DNA from: Bacteroidales bacterium
GTDB taxonomy: Bacteria; Bacteroidota; Bacteroidia; Bacteroidales; Prolixibacteraceae
Direction: 5' to 3'
Assembly (NCBI GenBank): GCA_012729335.1
Contig: JAAYDJ010000014.1
Coordinates: forward strand, 1 to 41,281
DNA length: 41,281 bases
Shown here: positions 15,189 through 24,634 of the stretch, piece after piece
Numbering within the stretch: the first letter of the stretch is position 1
Layout: each line of letters opens with the position of its first letter
Translations under genes and position numbers: made by a program
The notes under the pieces: generated by a model
What the model saw: only the letters and a program-made list of their open reading frames with translations
Told to the model about the DNA's origin: nothing
The model's database searches: none

Positions 15189-16514
15189 ATGGAAAGGTTA
15201 ATTACAAAAAGGCTTATTGAATGGAAAGATCAGGTCAACCGGAAGCCTTTAATACTCAGAGGAGCCCGGCAGGTAGGTAAGACATGGGTCATAAATGATT
15301 TCGGAAAGAACCATTTTAAGGGAAAGGTACATCACGTAAATTTTGAGAAGCATCCTGACTGGCATCCCATATTTGATTTGAATTTTGATGTAAGACGCAT
15401 CCTTTCAGAACTGGAGGTGGTATTGAATTCACGCATCATTCCCGGGGAAGATCTGCTTTTTTTTGACGAGATCCAGAGTTGCCCAAGAGCGATGATGTCT
15501 TTGAGGTACTTTTATGAAGAAATGCCTGCGTTGCATCTCATATCAGCGGGATCTTTACTGGATTTTGCATTCAGGGACATTCCTGTGCCGGTGGGCCGGG
15601 TGCAGTTTTTAAACATGTTCCCACTGAGTTTTCCGGAATTTTTGCTGGCAACGGGTCATCAGATGCTTGCTGAAAAAATTCTGGAACTGCCTCAAAAATT
15701 GTCTGACACAGTACACCAATCCCTTTTGAACCAGGTGCGAAACTATTTCTTTGTCGGAGGAATGCCTGAATGTGTTGATTTTTTCTCGAAGAACGGCAGT
15801 TTTGTCAAGGTGTTTGACATACAGCTTGATTTGGTCAATACATTCAGAGCCGATTTTTCAAAGTACGCACCTTATTCCGATAAGCAATGTTTAAATCAGG
15901 TTTTGACCTCTTTGGCAAAAAATGTGGGCAGGCAAATTAAATATGCGCGGCTGTCGACTGATTTTTCAATTCCGACGATAAAAAAGGCGTATGACTTGCT
16001 TTGGCAAGCACAAGTCATCAGGAAAATTCCATCGGCAAGTCCGTCAGGATTACCATTGGAAGTATCGGCTTCTGGTAAGAAGTTTAAAACGATGCTGATG
16101 GATATCGGTATTATGCAGCAGATTTGTGGTTTGCCTGTGGATTCCGAAGCATTCAAAACCGGATTACTGGATATTCACAAAGGTGCCCTTGCCGAACAAT
16201 TTGTCGGCCAGGAAATGGTGGCGGCTTCTGGTAATGATACCCTTTACTATTGGTCACGGGACGAAAAAAGCAGCACCTCAGAGGTGGATTATCTGATTTC
16301 AGGAAGAGGAAACGTCATTCCTTTGGAGGTGAAGAGTGGAGTGGCCGGAAAACTGAAAAGCATGCATTTGTTGCTAAACACCTTTCCCCAATGTCCTTAT
16401 GGAGTTGTCCTTTCTGCGGCACCTTATTCAACTCTTTCGGAACAGAAACTGGTTTTTCTGCCCATATATTATGCCTATCAGTTGGGGGCTGATCCCGGGT
16501 TAACCATGATATAG
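15189..16514 (+). CDS. AAA ATPase with C-terminal DUF4143-type nuclease-like domain
   Basis: A protein of 441 residues. P-loop GARQVGKT (about 25-32), Walker B LLFFDEIQ, sensor-like LISAGSLLD. The C-terminal signature SEVDYLISGRGNVIPLEVKS is intact. It lies between a truncated duplicate of the sugar transferase tail (upstream) and the true 3' end of that gene (downstream, convergent). This suggests that the ATPase arrived, or was duplicated, together with that flank. It has its own promoter and is not co-transcribed with the other ATPases. Confidence 0.9.
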   Translation: MERLITKRLIEWKDQVNRKPLILRGARQVGKTWVINDFGKNHFKGKVHHVNFEKHPDWHPIFDLNFDVRRILSELEVVLNSRIIPGEDLLFFDEIQSCPRAMMSLRYFYEEMPALHLISAGSLLDFAFRDIPVPVGRVQFLNMFPLSFPEFLLATGHQMLAEKILELPQKLSDTVHQSLLNQVRNYFFVGGMPECVDFFSKNGSFVKVFDIQLDLVNTFRADFSKYAPYSDKQCLNQVLTSLAKNVGRQIKYARLSTDFSIPTIKKAYDLLWQAQVIRKIPSASPSGLPLEVSASGKKFKTMLMDIGIMQQICGLPVDSEAFKTGLLDIHKGALAEQFVGQEMVAASGNDTLYYWSRDEKSSTSEVDYLISGRGNVIPLEVKSGVAGKLKSMHLLLNTFPQCPYGVVLSAAPYSTLSEQKLVFLPIYYAYQLGADPGLTMI

Positions 16515-16590
16515 CATTTTTCCGAATGTGCCCTGACCGTTCATGGCCCCTTTGATGGGGAAATTGGGCAGCAAGCCCTCCGGGAGTGCC

Positions 16591-18111
16591 CTAGTTGCTT
16601 TTCGCTCCCTTAACGACGATGTTATACACCGCCCGCCAGAAATAGCGGATGTCGGTACGCAGGGGGGCCTTCTCCCAGGCATCGAGATAGCGCATTTCCG
16701 AGGCCTGGATCTCCTCCAGCGTTTCCGGAAGGTCATAATAAAAGGGCGGGATGAGTCCGGGTTTGAAACGGATGCGCCGCTGCTGCAATTCCGGGGAGTA
16801 AAGGCTGAAGTAGTGGCGGCTGAGGGGGCGCACGCCCACCAGTTTGACATCGCCGCGCATCCAGTTCCAGAGGCTGGGCAGCTCGTCGAGCCAGTAGCGG
16901 CGCAGGAAGCTTCCCAGGGTGGTCACGCGGAAGTCGTCACGGAATTTTCCCCCTGCTGCCAGGTGGTTATGCTCGTAGACATACTCCTGGATGAACTCGC
17001 TGTAGGGGTACATCGTCCGGAGCTTGTATATTTTCAGCAGCTTCCCGTTCTGTCCCACACGCAAAAGATGGATCAGCGGTCCGTATGTGGCGTTCTGGTA
17101 GTCGAGGGGCACCCCTTTTTTCTCTCCGGAAAGGCAGTAGACCCCATTGTTGCCGATCTCTTCGCCGATGGCGAATCCGGTGGCGCTGAGGCGGCCCATG
17201 ATTTCCGTGCGGCTCATCACGTAGCTGGTGCCATTGGTCAGGCGGTACCAGATCTTCCGGAAGGGCGGCAGCTTGGGCAGCACCCGCATCAGCAGGTAGT
17301 CAAAGAAATAATAGATCCTATTGATCACCGGGGGGTACTTATGCATGATCCTTTTCCGGCGCTGATCGACCGTTTCGGCGCTGACCACCAGCAATCCCCC
17401 CTCCTGCAGGCGGCTGTTGGCCACCTCCAGGAAATGGTTGATGTACCGGGTGCGGTTCAGCGGGTGGATGCTGATGATGTTCTTCTGGCTGTTCTCGGGA
17501 AAGGAGAGGAGCGAAGCACTGTCGGAGGTGTCGATGACCAGACAGCTGTCACCATTCTGCGGGAAATGGGAATGCAGGAACTTCCGCAGGACCGGACTGG
17601 CATTTTTAAGGGCCGGCTGGCCCAGCAGGGTCTCCCCTGACGGAAACTCCTCCTCCTCTTCCGCAGGAAGAAACCTGTTCAGGTGGCGGTCAAAATCCTT
17701 GTCTTCGGTGATCTCCTCCGGATCGAGCAGGGGCACCGATTCGCGGAAGAGGGAGACCACCAGGATCATAAGGTACTCGCCGGCGAGCAGTCCGAAGATG
17801 TTGGTCAGGATCATCAGCCGGGAGATGCCGTGCGCATGGTAAAGGGAGAGGAAAAGGAGGGCGGCCAGGGCCGAGATGACCCAGCACTGCATGTACCGGC
17901 TGATGAGGCGCGTGATGGAGAGGCGGGTGCGGTATTCGTATTTGCCCGAGAAGAGGGAAACCAGCAGGTGAAACCCGTAGTAGGCGGCGGCGGGAACGAA
18001 ATAAAGCCTGATTTCCTGAAAGGTATGGCCTTCATGGAGCCATAGCGACACCAGGAACACAATGAGGGCTATCAGAATGTCTGCAAAAAGCTGCCGTAAA
18101 AATCTCTTCAT
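16591..18111 (-). CDS. Sugar transferase with N-terminal membrane region and central methyltransferase-like domain
   Basis: A protein of 506 residues from the ATG at 18111 (MKRFLRQLFADIL); an upstream in-frame ATG at 18180 would add a polar leader. About four membrane segments fill residues 10-120. A middle part (about 190-350, with SCLVIDTSDSA and GLLVVSAETVDQ) resembles a Rossmann/SAM-methyltransferase-like fold. The C-terminus is a bacterial sugar transferase domain: RVGQNGKLLKIYKLRTM, TLGSFLRRYWLDELPSLWN, RGDVKLVGVRPLS. These enzymes transfer a sugar phosphate to a polyprenyl phosphate to begin polysaccharide assembly. The re-entrant helix that normally precedes the RVGQNG motif is not visible, and the usual acidic pair after LRTM reads PYSE, so catalysis may be altered. 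It is transcribed away from the ROK gene. Confidence 0.85.
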   Translation of the reverse strand: MKRFLRQLFADILIALIVFLVSLWLHEGHTFQEIRLYFVPAAAYYGFHLLVSLFSGKYEYRTRLSITRLISRYMQCWVISALAALLFLSLYHAHGISRLMILTNIFGLLAGEYLMILVVSLFRESVPLLDPEEITEDKDFDRHLNRFLPAEEEEEFPSGETLLGQPALKNASPVLRKFLHSHFPQNGDSCLVIDTSDSASLLSFPENSQKNIISIHPLNRTRYINHFLEVANSRLQEGGLLVVSAETVDQRRKRIMHKYPPVINRIYYFFDYLLMRVLPKLPPFRKIWYRLTNGTSYVMSRTEIMGRLSATGFAIGEEIGNNGVYCLSGEKKGVPLDYQNATYGPLIHLLRVGQNGKLLKIYKLRTMYPYSEFIQEYVYEHNHLAAGGKFRDDFRVTTLGSFLRRYWLDELPSLWNWMRGDVKLVGVRPLSRHYFSLYSPELQQRRIRFKPGLIPPFYYDLPETLEEIQASEMRYLDAWEKAPLRTDIRYFWRAVYNIVVKGAKSN

Positions 18112-18220
18112 AGATGGTTCGTCCCAGGAAAGCCGCGCAGACCTTCCATTTGCCGGAATTGCCTTGCAAATATAGCACATAGAGGCATTGGCTCCAATTG
18201 TTCCAGGCCGAACTTAGGAG

Positions 18221-18244
18221 AAAACATATTTTAAAACATATTTT
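18221..18244. repeat. Two adjacent copies of AAAACATATTTT
   Basis: The perfect 12-bp sequence AAAACATATTTT occurs twice in direct succession, 6 bp before the -33 element of the ROK gene promoter. This is a probable operator, perhaps for autoregulation or for the divergent sugar transferase gene. Confidence 0.6.
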
Positions 18245-18250
18245 TAATTG

Positions 18251-18282
18251 TTGGGCATTAAATAAAATATTTTATAAATTTG
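18251..18282 (+). promoter_or_regulatory. Bacteroidota-type promoter of the ROK gene
   Basis: TTG at 18251-18253, a 21-bp spacer and TAAATTTG at 18275-18282 (perfect TAnnTTTG). The leader to the ATG at 18391 would be about 100 nt. Confidence 0.7.
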
Positions 18283-18390
18283 CCCTGGATAAATAAAACT
18301 AATTACAAAATAAGCCTGAACAGCGCGGCCCGCCTGGCTTTCATCAGAAAACCGGTTCGCGCAGCAGTCCGGCTCAACATAAAGACGAAA

Positions 18391-19611
18391 ATGAAACTTT
18401 TCCTGAAAGATATCGAGGAGTTCAATGTTCAGAACCGGCAATTTGCGCAGAAACGGAAGATAGTCTCGTTGCTGAACAAGTCGGAGCAGCCCCTGACCAT
18501 TCCGGCGATCTGCCAGCGGGTGAAGCTGAGTGTTCCGACGGGGACCAAGCTGATCAATGAGTTGTTTGAGGACGGGGTGATCGTGGAGGCCGGAAAGCTG
18601 GAGACCGAGAGTGGCCGCCGTCCGCTTCTCTACCGCGTCGACCCCGGTTATGCCTATTCCATAGGGGTGGTGATCCTTCTGAAGGGGATCTCCTTTTCGG
18701 TTTTCAACCTCTCTATGGAAAAGGTATTCGGGTGCGAAAAAAGCTCCTTTGTGCTGGAGAATACCCCCGAATGCCTGGAGGAGGTGATCGCCTTCTTCCG
18801 CGAATCTCTTGACCGTTCCGGGATTCCCGAAAAGCGGATCCTGGGGATGGGCATCGGGATCACCGGCCGGGTCAACTCCCACACCGGCCATTCCTTCAAC
18901 TATTTTGACTTCCCCGAGAAACCCCTGGCGGCCTATATCGGGAAGCACTTCTCCTTTCCGGTGTACCTGGACAATGACACGCGGGTTTCCGGACTGGCGG
19001 AGCAGGTGTTCGGGCAGGCGCGCGAGCGGAAAAATGCCTTCGTGGTCAACCTGAGCCGCGGACTGGGACTGGTGATCATCAGCAACGGGGAGATCGTGGA
19101 AGGGGAGGAGTCCTTTGCCGGGGAGTTCGGTCACATCCAGTTCGGCGACTCCGACCGGTTGTGTCTCTGCGGCAAGCGGGGATGCCTGGGAACCGAGGTG
19201 TCGGGATACGCCCTGGAGCAGAATTTCAGGGAGAAGCGGGCCGCCGGGGAGGTCTCCCTCCTTTCGGCACCCGCAGAAAACGGATCCGGCGGGAGCGTCC
19301 AGTACGGCGACATCCTGGAAGCCGCACTGGGGGGAGATGCCCTCTCCATTTCGCTGGTCCACCAGATCGGATTCCGGCTGGGCAAGGCACTGGGGAGCAT
19401 GATCAACCTGCTCAACCCGGGGGTGATCATCATCGGGGGCACCTTCAGCACCGCCGGGGAGATCCTGACCGACGCCATCAAGGCGGGCATGCGCCATACC
19501 GCCCTGATGCTGCCCCTGCGTTCCTGCGAGCTGATCTTCTCCTCGCTGGGCTCCGACGGGGCCGTCAAGGGGGCCGGGGCCATTGTGTTGCGGAAACTAA
19601 AACTGATATAA
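18391..19611 (+). CDS. ROK-family transcriptional regulator with N-terminal winged helix
   Basis: A 406-residue protein from ATG 18391 (MKLFLKDIEEFNVQNRQ); the frame extends upstream only through a TTG that overlaps the promoter. Residues 20-75 form a winged helix (KSEQPLTIPAICQRVKLS, GRRPLLYRVD). The rest is a ROK domain with GIGITGRVNSHTG, the sugar-site LDNDTR and the zinc motif GHIQF...CLCGKRGCLG. ROK repressors of the NagC/XylR type respond to a sugar or sugar phosphate. Because the kinase-like Asp is kept, sugar binding is likely. The gene lies next to susC in the same direction and is the obvious regulator of the locus; targets may be the repeats at 18221 and at 19625-19740. Confidence 0.9.
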   Translation: MKLFLKDIEEFNVQNRQFAQKRKIVSLLNKSEQPLTIPAICQRVKLSVPTGTKLINELFEDGVIVEAGKLETESGRRPLLYRVDPGYAYSIGVVILLKGISFSVFNLSMEKVFGCEKSSFVLENTPECLEEVIAFFRESLDRSGIPEKRILGMGIGITGRVNSHTGHSFNYFDFPEKPLAAYIGKHFSFPVYLDNDTRVSGLAEQVFGQARERKNAFVVNLSRGLGLVIISNGEIVEGEESFAGEFGHIQFGDSDRLCLCGKRGCLGTEVSGYALEQNFREKRAAGEVSLLSAPAENGSGGSVQYGDILEAALGGDALSISLVHQIGFRLGKALGSMINLLNPGVIIIGGTFSTAGEILTDAIKAGMRHTALMLPLRSCELIFSSLGSDGAVKGAGAIVLRKLKLI

Positions 19612-19624
19612 CCGCTTCTTGCCG

Positions 19625-19740
19625 CTTATATCCACATGTAAATATTTATACGCGTTTATAATCATTTATCGCCCAACTTACCGGCTTTTCGGCATTTATC
19701 ATCGACAGCACGCATTTATCATCGACAGCAGGCATTTATA
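19625..19740. repeat. Helically phased TTTAT repeats upstream of susC
   Basis: TTTAT starts at 19645, 19655, 19665, 19695, 19715 and 19735, and a variant CTTAT at 19625: all offsets are exact multiples of 10 bp. Two of them belong to a 19-bp direct repeat (gcatttatcatcgacagca at 19692 and 19712). Spacing at the helical period puts all sites on one face of the DNA, as for cooperative protein binding or intrinsic bending. No clear -7/-33 promoter could be assigned in the remaining leader. Confidence 0.7.
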
Positions 19741-19800
19741 AACACCTGAAAGTCAAATAACATCACATAATAACCAATTATAAACACTTAATAACCATTT

Positions 19801-22800
19801 ATGATCCACATGAAAATTACACAACGGGCAAGTCTCAGGCGGTGTGCCCTGGTAGCGTTCCTGCTGCTGCTGGCACCTCTCTCCTGGGCACAGAACCTGG
19901 TGAGGGGGACGGTGACCGACCAGAACGGTCTGCCTCTCACCGGAGCGACCATCGCCGTCAAGGGGACGACGACAGGAACCACCACGGATGTGAACGGCAA
20001 TTTTACCCTTAACCTGCCTACGGGAAGCGAAACCCTGATCTTTGCCTTCATCGGCTATGAACGGGTGGAAATGCCGGTGCGGAACCAGAAAACCATCAAT
20101 GTAGTGCTGCGCGAACAAAGCGAAGGCATCAACGAGGTGGTCGTCGTGGGCTACGGCACCCAGAAGCGGGGAAGCATCACCGGTGCGGTCAGCGCGATCG
20201 GCGGTGAGGAACTCCTCAAACGGCCCACGGGCAACATCACCAACATGCTCGGGGGGGTCGTCTCGGGCGTGATCTCCCTCCAGCAATCGGGGCAGCCGGG
20301 TTCTGACGGCTCCAGCATCATCGTCCGCGGTTCCTCGGCCAAATACATCGTCGACGGCATCGAACGGAGCATCTCCGAAATCGACCCCAACGAAATCGCC
20401 TCCATCTCGGTGCTGAAGGATGCCTCCTCTGCATCGGTATACGGACTGGATGCCAACACGGTGGTGATTGTCACCACCAAGCGCGGTGCCACGGCGCCCT
20501 CGCGGATCACCTTCACGGGTGCCTACGGCGTGAGCACCAACACCCTGATGCTCGATATGCTCGACGCCCCGGGCTATGCCTATTGGTACAACAAGGCGCG
20601 GGAGATGGACGGCGATGCGCCCGTCTTCTCGCAGTCGCATGTCGAAATGATGACCAATAACGATCCCACCGACGGATGGCACAACACCAACTGGTATGAG
20701 GAGACCTTCGGCATCGGCACCAACACCAACCTGAACGTCAACGCCACCGGGGGAACCGAAAAGATCAAGTATTTCGTTTCCCTGGGCAACTATGCCCAGG
20801 AGGGGAATGTGAGGGGCTTCGATTACAACCGGCTGAACCTCCGCTCGAATATCGACGCCATCATCGCCGACCATCTCACCCTGACCTTTGACGTGTCGGG
20901 GAGGATCGAAGCCCGCAAGCGGCCGGGGTACAGCGCCTCTCCGGGCGACTGGAACAACATCCCCCAGCAGGCCATCAGGGCGCATCCCTACGTTCCGGCA
21001 GAGATTGACGGGGTTCCCGTGTCAACACGGACTGCCAGTTCCTATGTGAATCCGCTGGCCGCTTCCGACCTCACGGGCTACAACCGGAACAAGACCAACA
21101 TCCTCCAGACCAACCTGGCCCTCAACTACGACGCCCCTTTCCTGAAGGGACTCAGCTTCAAATTCCTGACGGCTTTTGACGCCTCCTACCAGACCTCCAA
21201 GGGCTTCTCGACGCCTTACTATACCTGGGTGGCCACGGCCCCCACGGCTCCCACGGGCGACATCAGCTATGTGAAGACCTACGATGCCCGCGGCACCACG
21301 ACCAGTCTGGTCGAGGGTCTGGGCCACTACACCCACCTGACCACCAACAGCAGTGTGAAATATGCCAACAAATTCGGCCTCCACAACGTGGAACTGCTCG
21401 GGCTGGTGGAGACCATCCAGCGCGACGGCAACAACTTCGGCGCCTATGGTTACGGCTTTGACATCCCGGAACTCGACGAGCTGAGCTTTGCCAAGCTGAA
21501 GGAAAAGAACGACGTGTCGGGGAGCAGCTACCAGCAGCGTACCGCTGGTTTCCTGGGGCGCGTCAACTACGACTACGACAACAAATACCTCGCAGAATTC
21601 TCCTACCGCTACGATGGCAGCTATGTCTTCGGCGGAATGGTGGAGGGCAAGCGGTGGAGTCCATTTCCGGCGGGCTCCCTGGGCTGGCGCATCTCCAATG
21701 AGGAGTGGTTCAAACAGGCCCTTCCCCAGTTCGACAACCTCAAGCTGAGGGGGAGTATCGGATTGACAGGGACCACAGAAATTCCTGCTTACTACTATCT
21801 GAACACCCTTTCGTTCCTGGCCGACCCGGCGGTGGTCATCGGTGGTGTGGCCCAGAGCGGGCTCCTCACGAGCCGCCCGGCCAACATCAACCTCACCTGG
21901 GCCAAAGCCCTCCAGTACAACGCTGGGGTCGATGCCACCCTCTGGGGCGGTCTTCTGGGCTTCGAGTTTGACGTATTCTACAAATACATCTACGACATGC
22001 TCAGCTCGGTCGACGCCACCTATCCCGACAGCTACGGCGGATATGTCTACGGTTATGCCAACAACAACAAGCAGGACCACAAGGGTTTTGAGGTGATGGT
22101 GAACCACCGCCACAAGATCGGCGACTTCAGCTACCGGGTAGGCCTCAACGGCACCTACACCAAGCGGCGGTGGCTGCGTTACGGCGATTCCGCCAACACC
22201 CCCGACTGGCTGAAACTTACCGGCAAGGAGGTGGGTTCCCAGGTGGGCTTCATCGCCCTGGGGCTTTTCAAGGACCAGGAAGATATTGACAATTCGGCGC
22301 TCATCGAGGGCAAGGCCGTCCGCCCGGGCGACATCAAATACCTCGACCGCAATGGCGACGGCAAGATCAGCTACGAGCAGGACCGCGGTTACATTGGCCT
22401 CTCGGCTTATCCGAAGTTCATCGGGGGTTTCACCTTCGATGCCGACTGGAAGGGATTTGACCTGGCCTTCATCTGGCAGGGCGCCCTGGGGCGCGACGTG
22501 GCCCTGACCGGAGTCTACAGCGGCGGCATCATGGACAACACCTCGATGACCAAGCCCTTCTACCATGGGGGCAACTCGCCGGCCTATCTTGTCGAGAACT
22601 CATGGCGCGAAGACCATACCGATGCCGAATTTCCGCGCCTCGCCCTGGTGGCGGCCAGCTCCAACAACGCCTTCTCCTCGACCTACTGGTACCGGAACGG
22701 TGACTACCTCCGCCTGAAAACCGCCCAGTTGGGCTACACCCTCCCGCAGAGCCTCCTGAAGGGCATCGGCGTCTACGGCCTTCGCATCTATGCCGATGGC

Positions 22801-22923
22801 CAGAACCTGCTCACCTTCAGCAAGCTGAACAAATACAACATCGACCCGGAGCAACCCGGCGTATCCAACGGTTACTATCCGCAGCAGAGAGTCTTCTCCA
22901 TGGGGATCAAACTGACATTTTAA
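19801..22923 (+). CDS. susC: SusC/RagA family TonB-dependent outer-membrane transporter
   Basis: A 1040-residue protein; the start is ATG 19801 or 19810 (MKITQRAS). The signal peptide ends at LSWA-QNLVRG. Residues about 33-115 form a carboxypeptidase-like regulatory domain (VRGTVTDQNGLPLTGATIAV), followed by a TonB plug with NEVVVVGYGTQKRGSITGAV and SSIIVRGSS, then a 22-strand-type barrel ending in the typical aromatic FSMGIKLTF. SusC proteins import oligosaccharides or peptides using TonB energy, with the SusD partner as a lid. The pair is separated by only 18 bp from susD, so it is co-transcribed. Length is normal for the family. Confidence 0.95.
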   Translation: MIHMKITQRASLRRCALVAFLLLLAPLSWAQNLVRGTVTDQNGLPLTGATIAVKGTTTGTTTDVNGNFTLNLPTGSETLIFAFIGYERVEMPVRNQKTINVVLREQSEGINEVVVVGYGTQKRGSITGAVSAIGGEELLKRPTGNITNMLGGVVSGVISLQQSGQPGSDGSSIIVRGSSAKYIVDGIERSISEIDPNEIASISVLKDASSASVYGLDANTVVIVTTKRGATAPSRITFTGAYGVSTNTLMLDMLDAPGYAYWYNKAREMDGDAPVFSQSHVEMMTNNDPTDGWHNTNWYEETFGIGTNTNLNVNATGGTEKIKYFVSLGNYAQEGNVRGFDYNRLNLRSNIDAIIADHLTLTFDVSGRIEARKRPGYSASPGDWNNIPQQAIRAHPYVPAEIDGVPVSTRTASSYVNPLAASDLTGYNRNKTNILQTNLALNYDAPFLKGLSFKFLTAFDASYQTSKGFSTPYYTWVATAPTAPTGDISYVKTYDARGTTTSLVEGLGHYTHLTTNSSVKYANKFGLHNVELLGLVETIQRDGNNFGAYGYGFDIPELDELSFAKLKEKNDVSGSSYQQRTAGFLGRVNYDYDNKYLAEFSYRYDGSYVFGGMVEGKRWSPFPAGSLGWRISNEEWFKQALPQFDNLKLRGSIGLTGTTEIPAYYYLNTLSFLADPAVVIGGVAQSGLLTSRPANINLTWAKALQYNAGVDATLWGGLLGFEFDVFYKYIYDMLSSVDATYPDSYGGYVYGYANNNKQDHKGFEVMVNHRHKIGDFSYRVGLNGTYTKRRWLRYGDSANTPDWLKLTGKEVGSQVGFIALGLFKDQEDIDNSALIEGKAVRPGDIKYLDRNGDGKISYEQDRGYIGLSAYPKFIGGFTFDADWKGFDLAFIWQGALGRDVALTGVYSGGIMDNTSMTKPFYHGGNSPAYLVENSWREDHTDAEFPRLALVAASSNNAFSSTYWYRNGDYLRLKTAQLGYTLPQSLLKGIGVYGLRIYADGQNLLTFSKLNKYNIDPEQPGVSNGYYPQQRVFSMGIKLTF

Positions 22924-22941
22924 CGATCAAAACCTGATGTT

Positions 22942-24579
22942 ATGCGAAACAAGATAATTTCCGCAGCCCTGCTGCTTACCATGAGCCTCTTCACCGGGTG
23001 TGACGACTTTCTGGATACCACGGCCACCGACCGGATTTCCGACAAGATCGTCTGGGAGAGCGCCTCGAACATCACCCTTTATGTGAACGGCTTTTATCCC
23101 TATATCGACCGGTACGGCAGTTTCGGCACCGCCCAGTTCAGCGGTAACCTGACCGAAGGGCTCACCGAAACCCTCAAGTACGGCAGTTATGTTCCGGGGA
23201 GCAAAGCCGGCGATGCCAACATGTATGTGTTTACACCTGAAATGATGAATCCCTCCGGAAACCTTCTCAACACGTGGGCAGCCACCTATGAGCGTATCCG
23301 CAGGGTCAACGAGTTTCTCGTGGGACTGGAGAAGTATTCCACGTTGAGTGACGAGGAGAACAAGATTTTCGAGGGACAGGCCCGCTTTTTCAGAGCGTTC
23401 CTTTACTTCCAGCTGGCCAAACGGCACGGAGGGGTGATCCTCTATACCAACATGGACCTCCAGAAGGACAAGAACCGTTCTTCGGCCGAGGAGACCTGGA
23501 ACCTGATTGCCGAAGACCTCGACTATGCGGCGTCGGTATTGCCGGCGGCATGGGGGAATGGTGACCGGGGCCGGGTGACCAAAGGGGCGGCTCTGGCCTT
23601 CAAATCGCGGGCGATGCTCTACGCCGGAAGGTGGGAAGCTGCCAAAGCGGCTGCCGATGAGGTCATCGCCCTGGGCGTCTACCAGCTCATGCCCCAGTAC
23701 AAGGATGCCTGGAAGGGCGGCAATGCCGAGTCGATCCTCGAGTACAACTACCTGATCACCGGGCCGAACCACACCTTTGACAAGGATTACGCCACCTTCG
23801 GCGAGATCGAGAACCAGGGGGGCAGTGGCTGTCCGACCCAGGAGATGGTGGAGGCCTATGAGAGCAAGGATGGGCAGAAGGTGGACTGGAGTGCCTGGCA
23901 TGTGGCCGGGGGAACGACCGTGCGCCCGCCCTATGAGAACCTGGATCCCCGGTTTGCGGCCACCGTCACCTACAACGGATCGACCTGGAAGGGACGGACC
24001 ATGGAGAACAGCGTCAACGGCACCGCCGGGAGATACATGGGGTACCGTGACGACACCTACGCCAAGGGGCGCACGACCACCGGCTATTACCTCCGGAAGT
24101 TCATGGATGAGGCCCATACCGACCTGATCACCTACCGGAGCACCCAGACCTGGGTAGAGCTCCGCCTGGCGGAAGTCTACCTGAACCGTGCCGAGGCCAG
24201 CTTCCGGCTGGGCAACAGCAGTGCAGCCCTGAGTGACCTCAACACGGTGCGCGGGCGCACAGGCGTAGCCTTGCCTCCCCTCAGTGGCCTTTCCGGAGAT
24301 GCCCTCTTCAAAGCCATCAGGCAGGAGCGCAAGATCGAACTGGCCTACGAAGGCCACCTCTACTGGGACATGCGCCGCTGGCGCCTCGCCCACACCGAAT
24401 ACAACGGCTACCGCGTCCATGGGATGAAAATCTCCAAAAACGAGGCCGGCTGGCTCTATGAATATGTCGACTGCGACCTCCAGGACCGTAAATTCCTCGA
24501 GAAGACCTATGTCCTCCCGGTGCCCTACAGCGAAATGGAGAACAACGGCGCCATCGAACAGTATGATGAGTGGAAGTGA
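22942..24579 (+). CDS. susD: SusD/RagB family ligand-binding lipoprotein
   Basis: A 545-residue protein. The lipoprotein signal is LLLTMSLFTGC with Cys20 followed by DDFLDT, a typical SusD start. The TPR-like helices and the C-terminal hallmark region (VYLNRAEASFRLGNSSAA, LNTVRGRTG, RQERKIELAYEGHLYWDMR) are intact. It sits on the outer-membrane surface and captures the ligand for SusC. It lies directly after susC and is followed after 55 bp by the DUF5018-like lipoprotein. Specificity cannot be read from the sequence. Confidence 0.95.
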   Translation: MRNKIISAALLLTMSLFTGCDDFLDTTATDRISDKIVWESASNITLYVNGFYPYIDRYGSFGTAQFSGNLTEGLTETLKYGSYVPGSKAGDANMYVFTPEMMNPSGNLLNTWAATYERIRRVNEFLVGLEKYSTLSDEENKIFEGQARFFRAFLYFQLAKRHGGVILYTNMDLQKDKNRSSAEETWNLIAEDLDYAASVLPAAWGNGDRGRVTKGAALAFKSRAMLYAGRWEAAKAAADEVIALGVYQLMPQYKDAWKGGNAESILEYNYLITGPNHTFDKDYATFGEIENQGGSGCPTQEMVEAYESKDGQKVDWSAWHVAGGTTVRPPYENLDPRFAATVTYNGSTWKGRTMENSVNGTAGRYMGYRDDTYAKGRTTTGYYLRKFMDEAHTDLITYRSTQTWVELRLAEVYLNRAEASFRLGNSSAALSDLNTVRGRTGVALPPLSGLSGDALFKAIRQERKIELAYEGHLYWDMRRWRLAHTEYNGYRVHGMKISKNEAGWLYEYVDCDLQDRKFLEKTYVLPVPYSEMENNGAIEQYDEWK

Positions 24580-24634
24580 GATGAGACAACAGGCGTTTCA
24601 CGAAAGATTCTTAAAAAGTTACAACGATAAGATT

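Noticed and set aside
21022-24420. Long minus-strand open frames opposite susC and susD (about 500 codons each)
   Set aside because: They mirror GC-rich coding sequence, have low-complexity Val/Gly/His composition and no recognisable domain; the plus-strand genes are certain.
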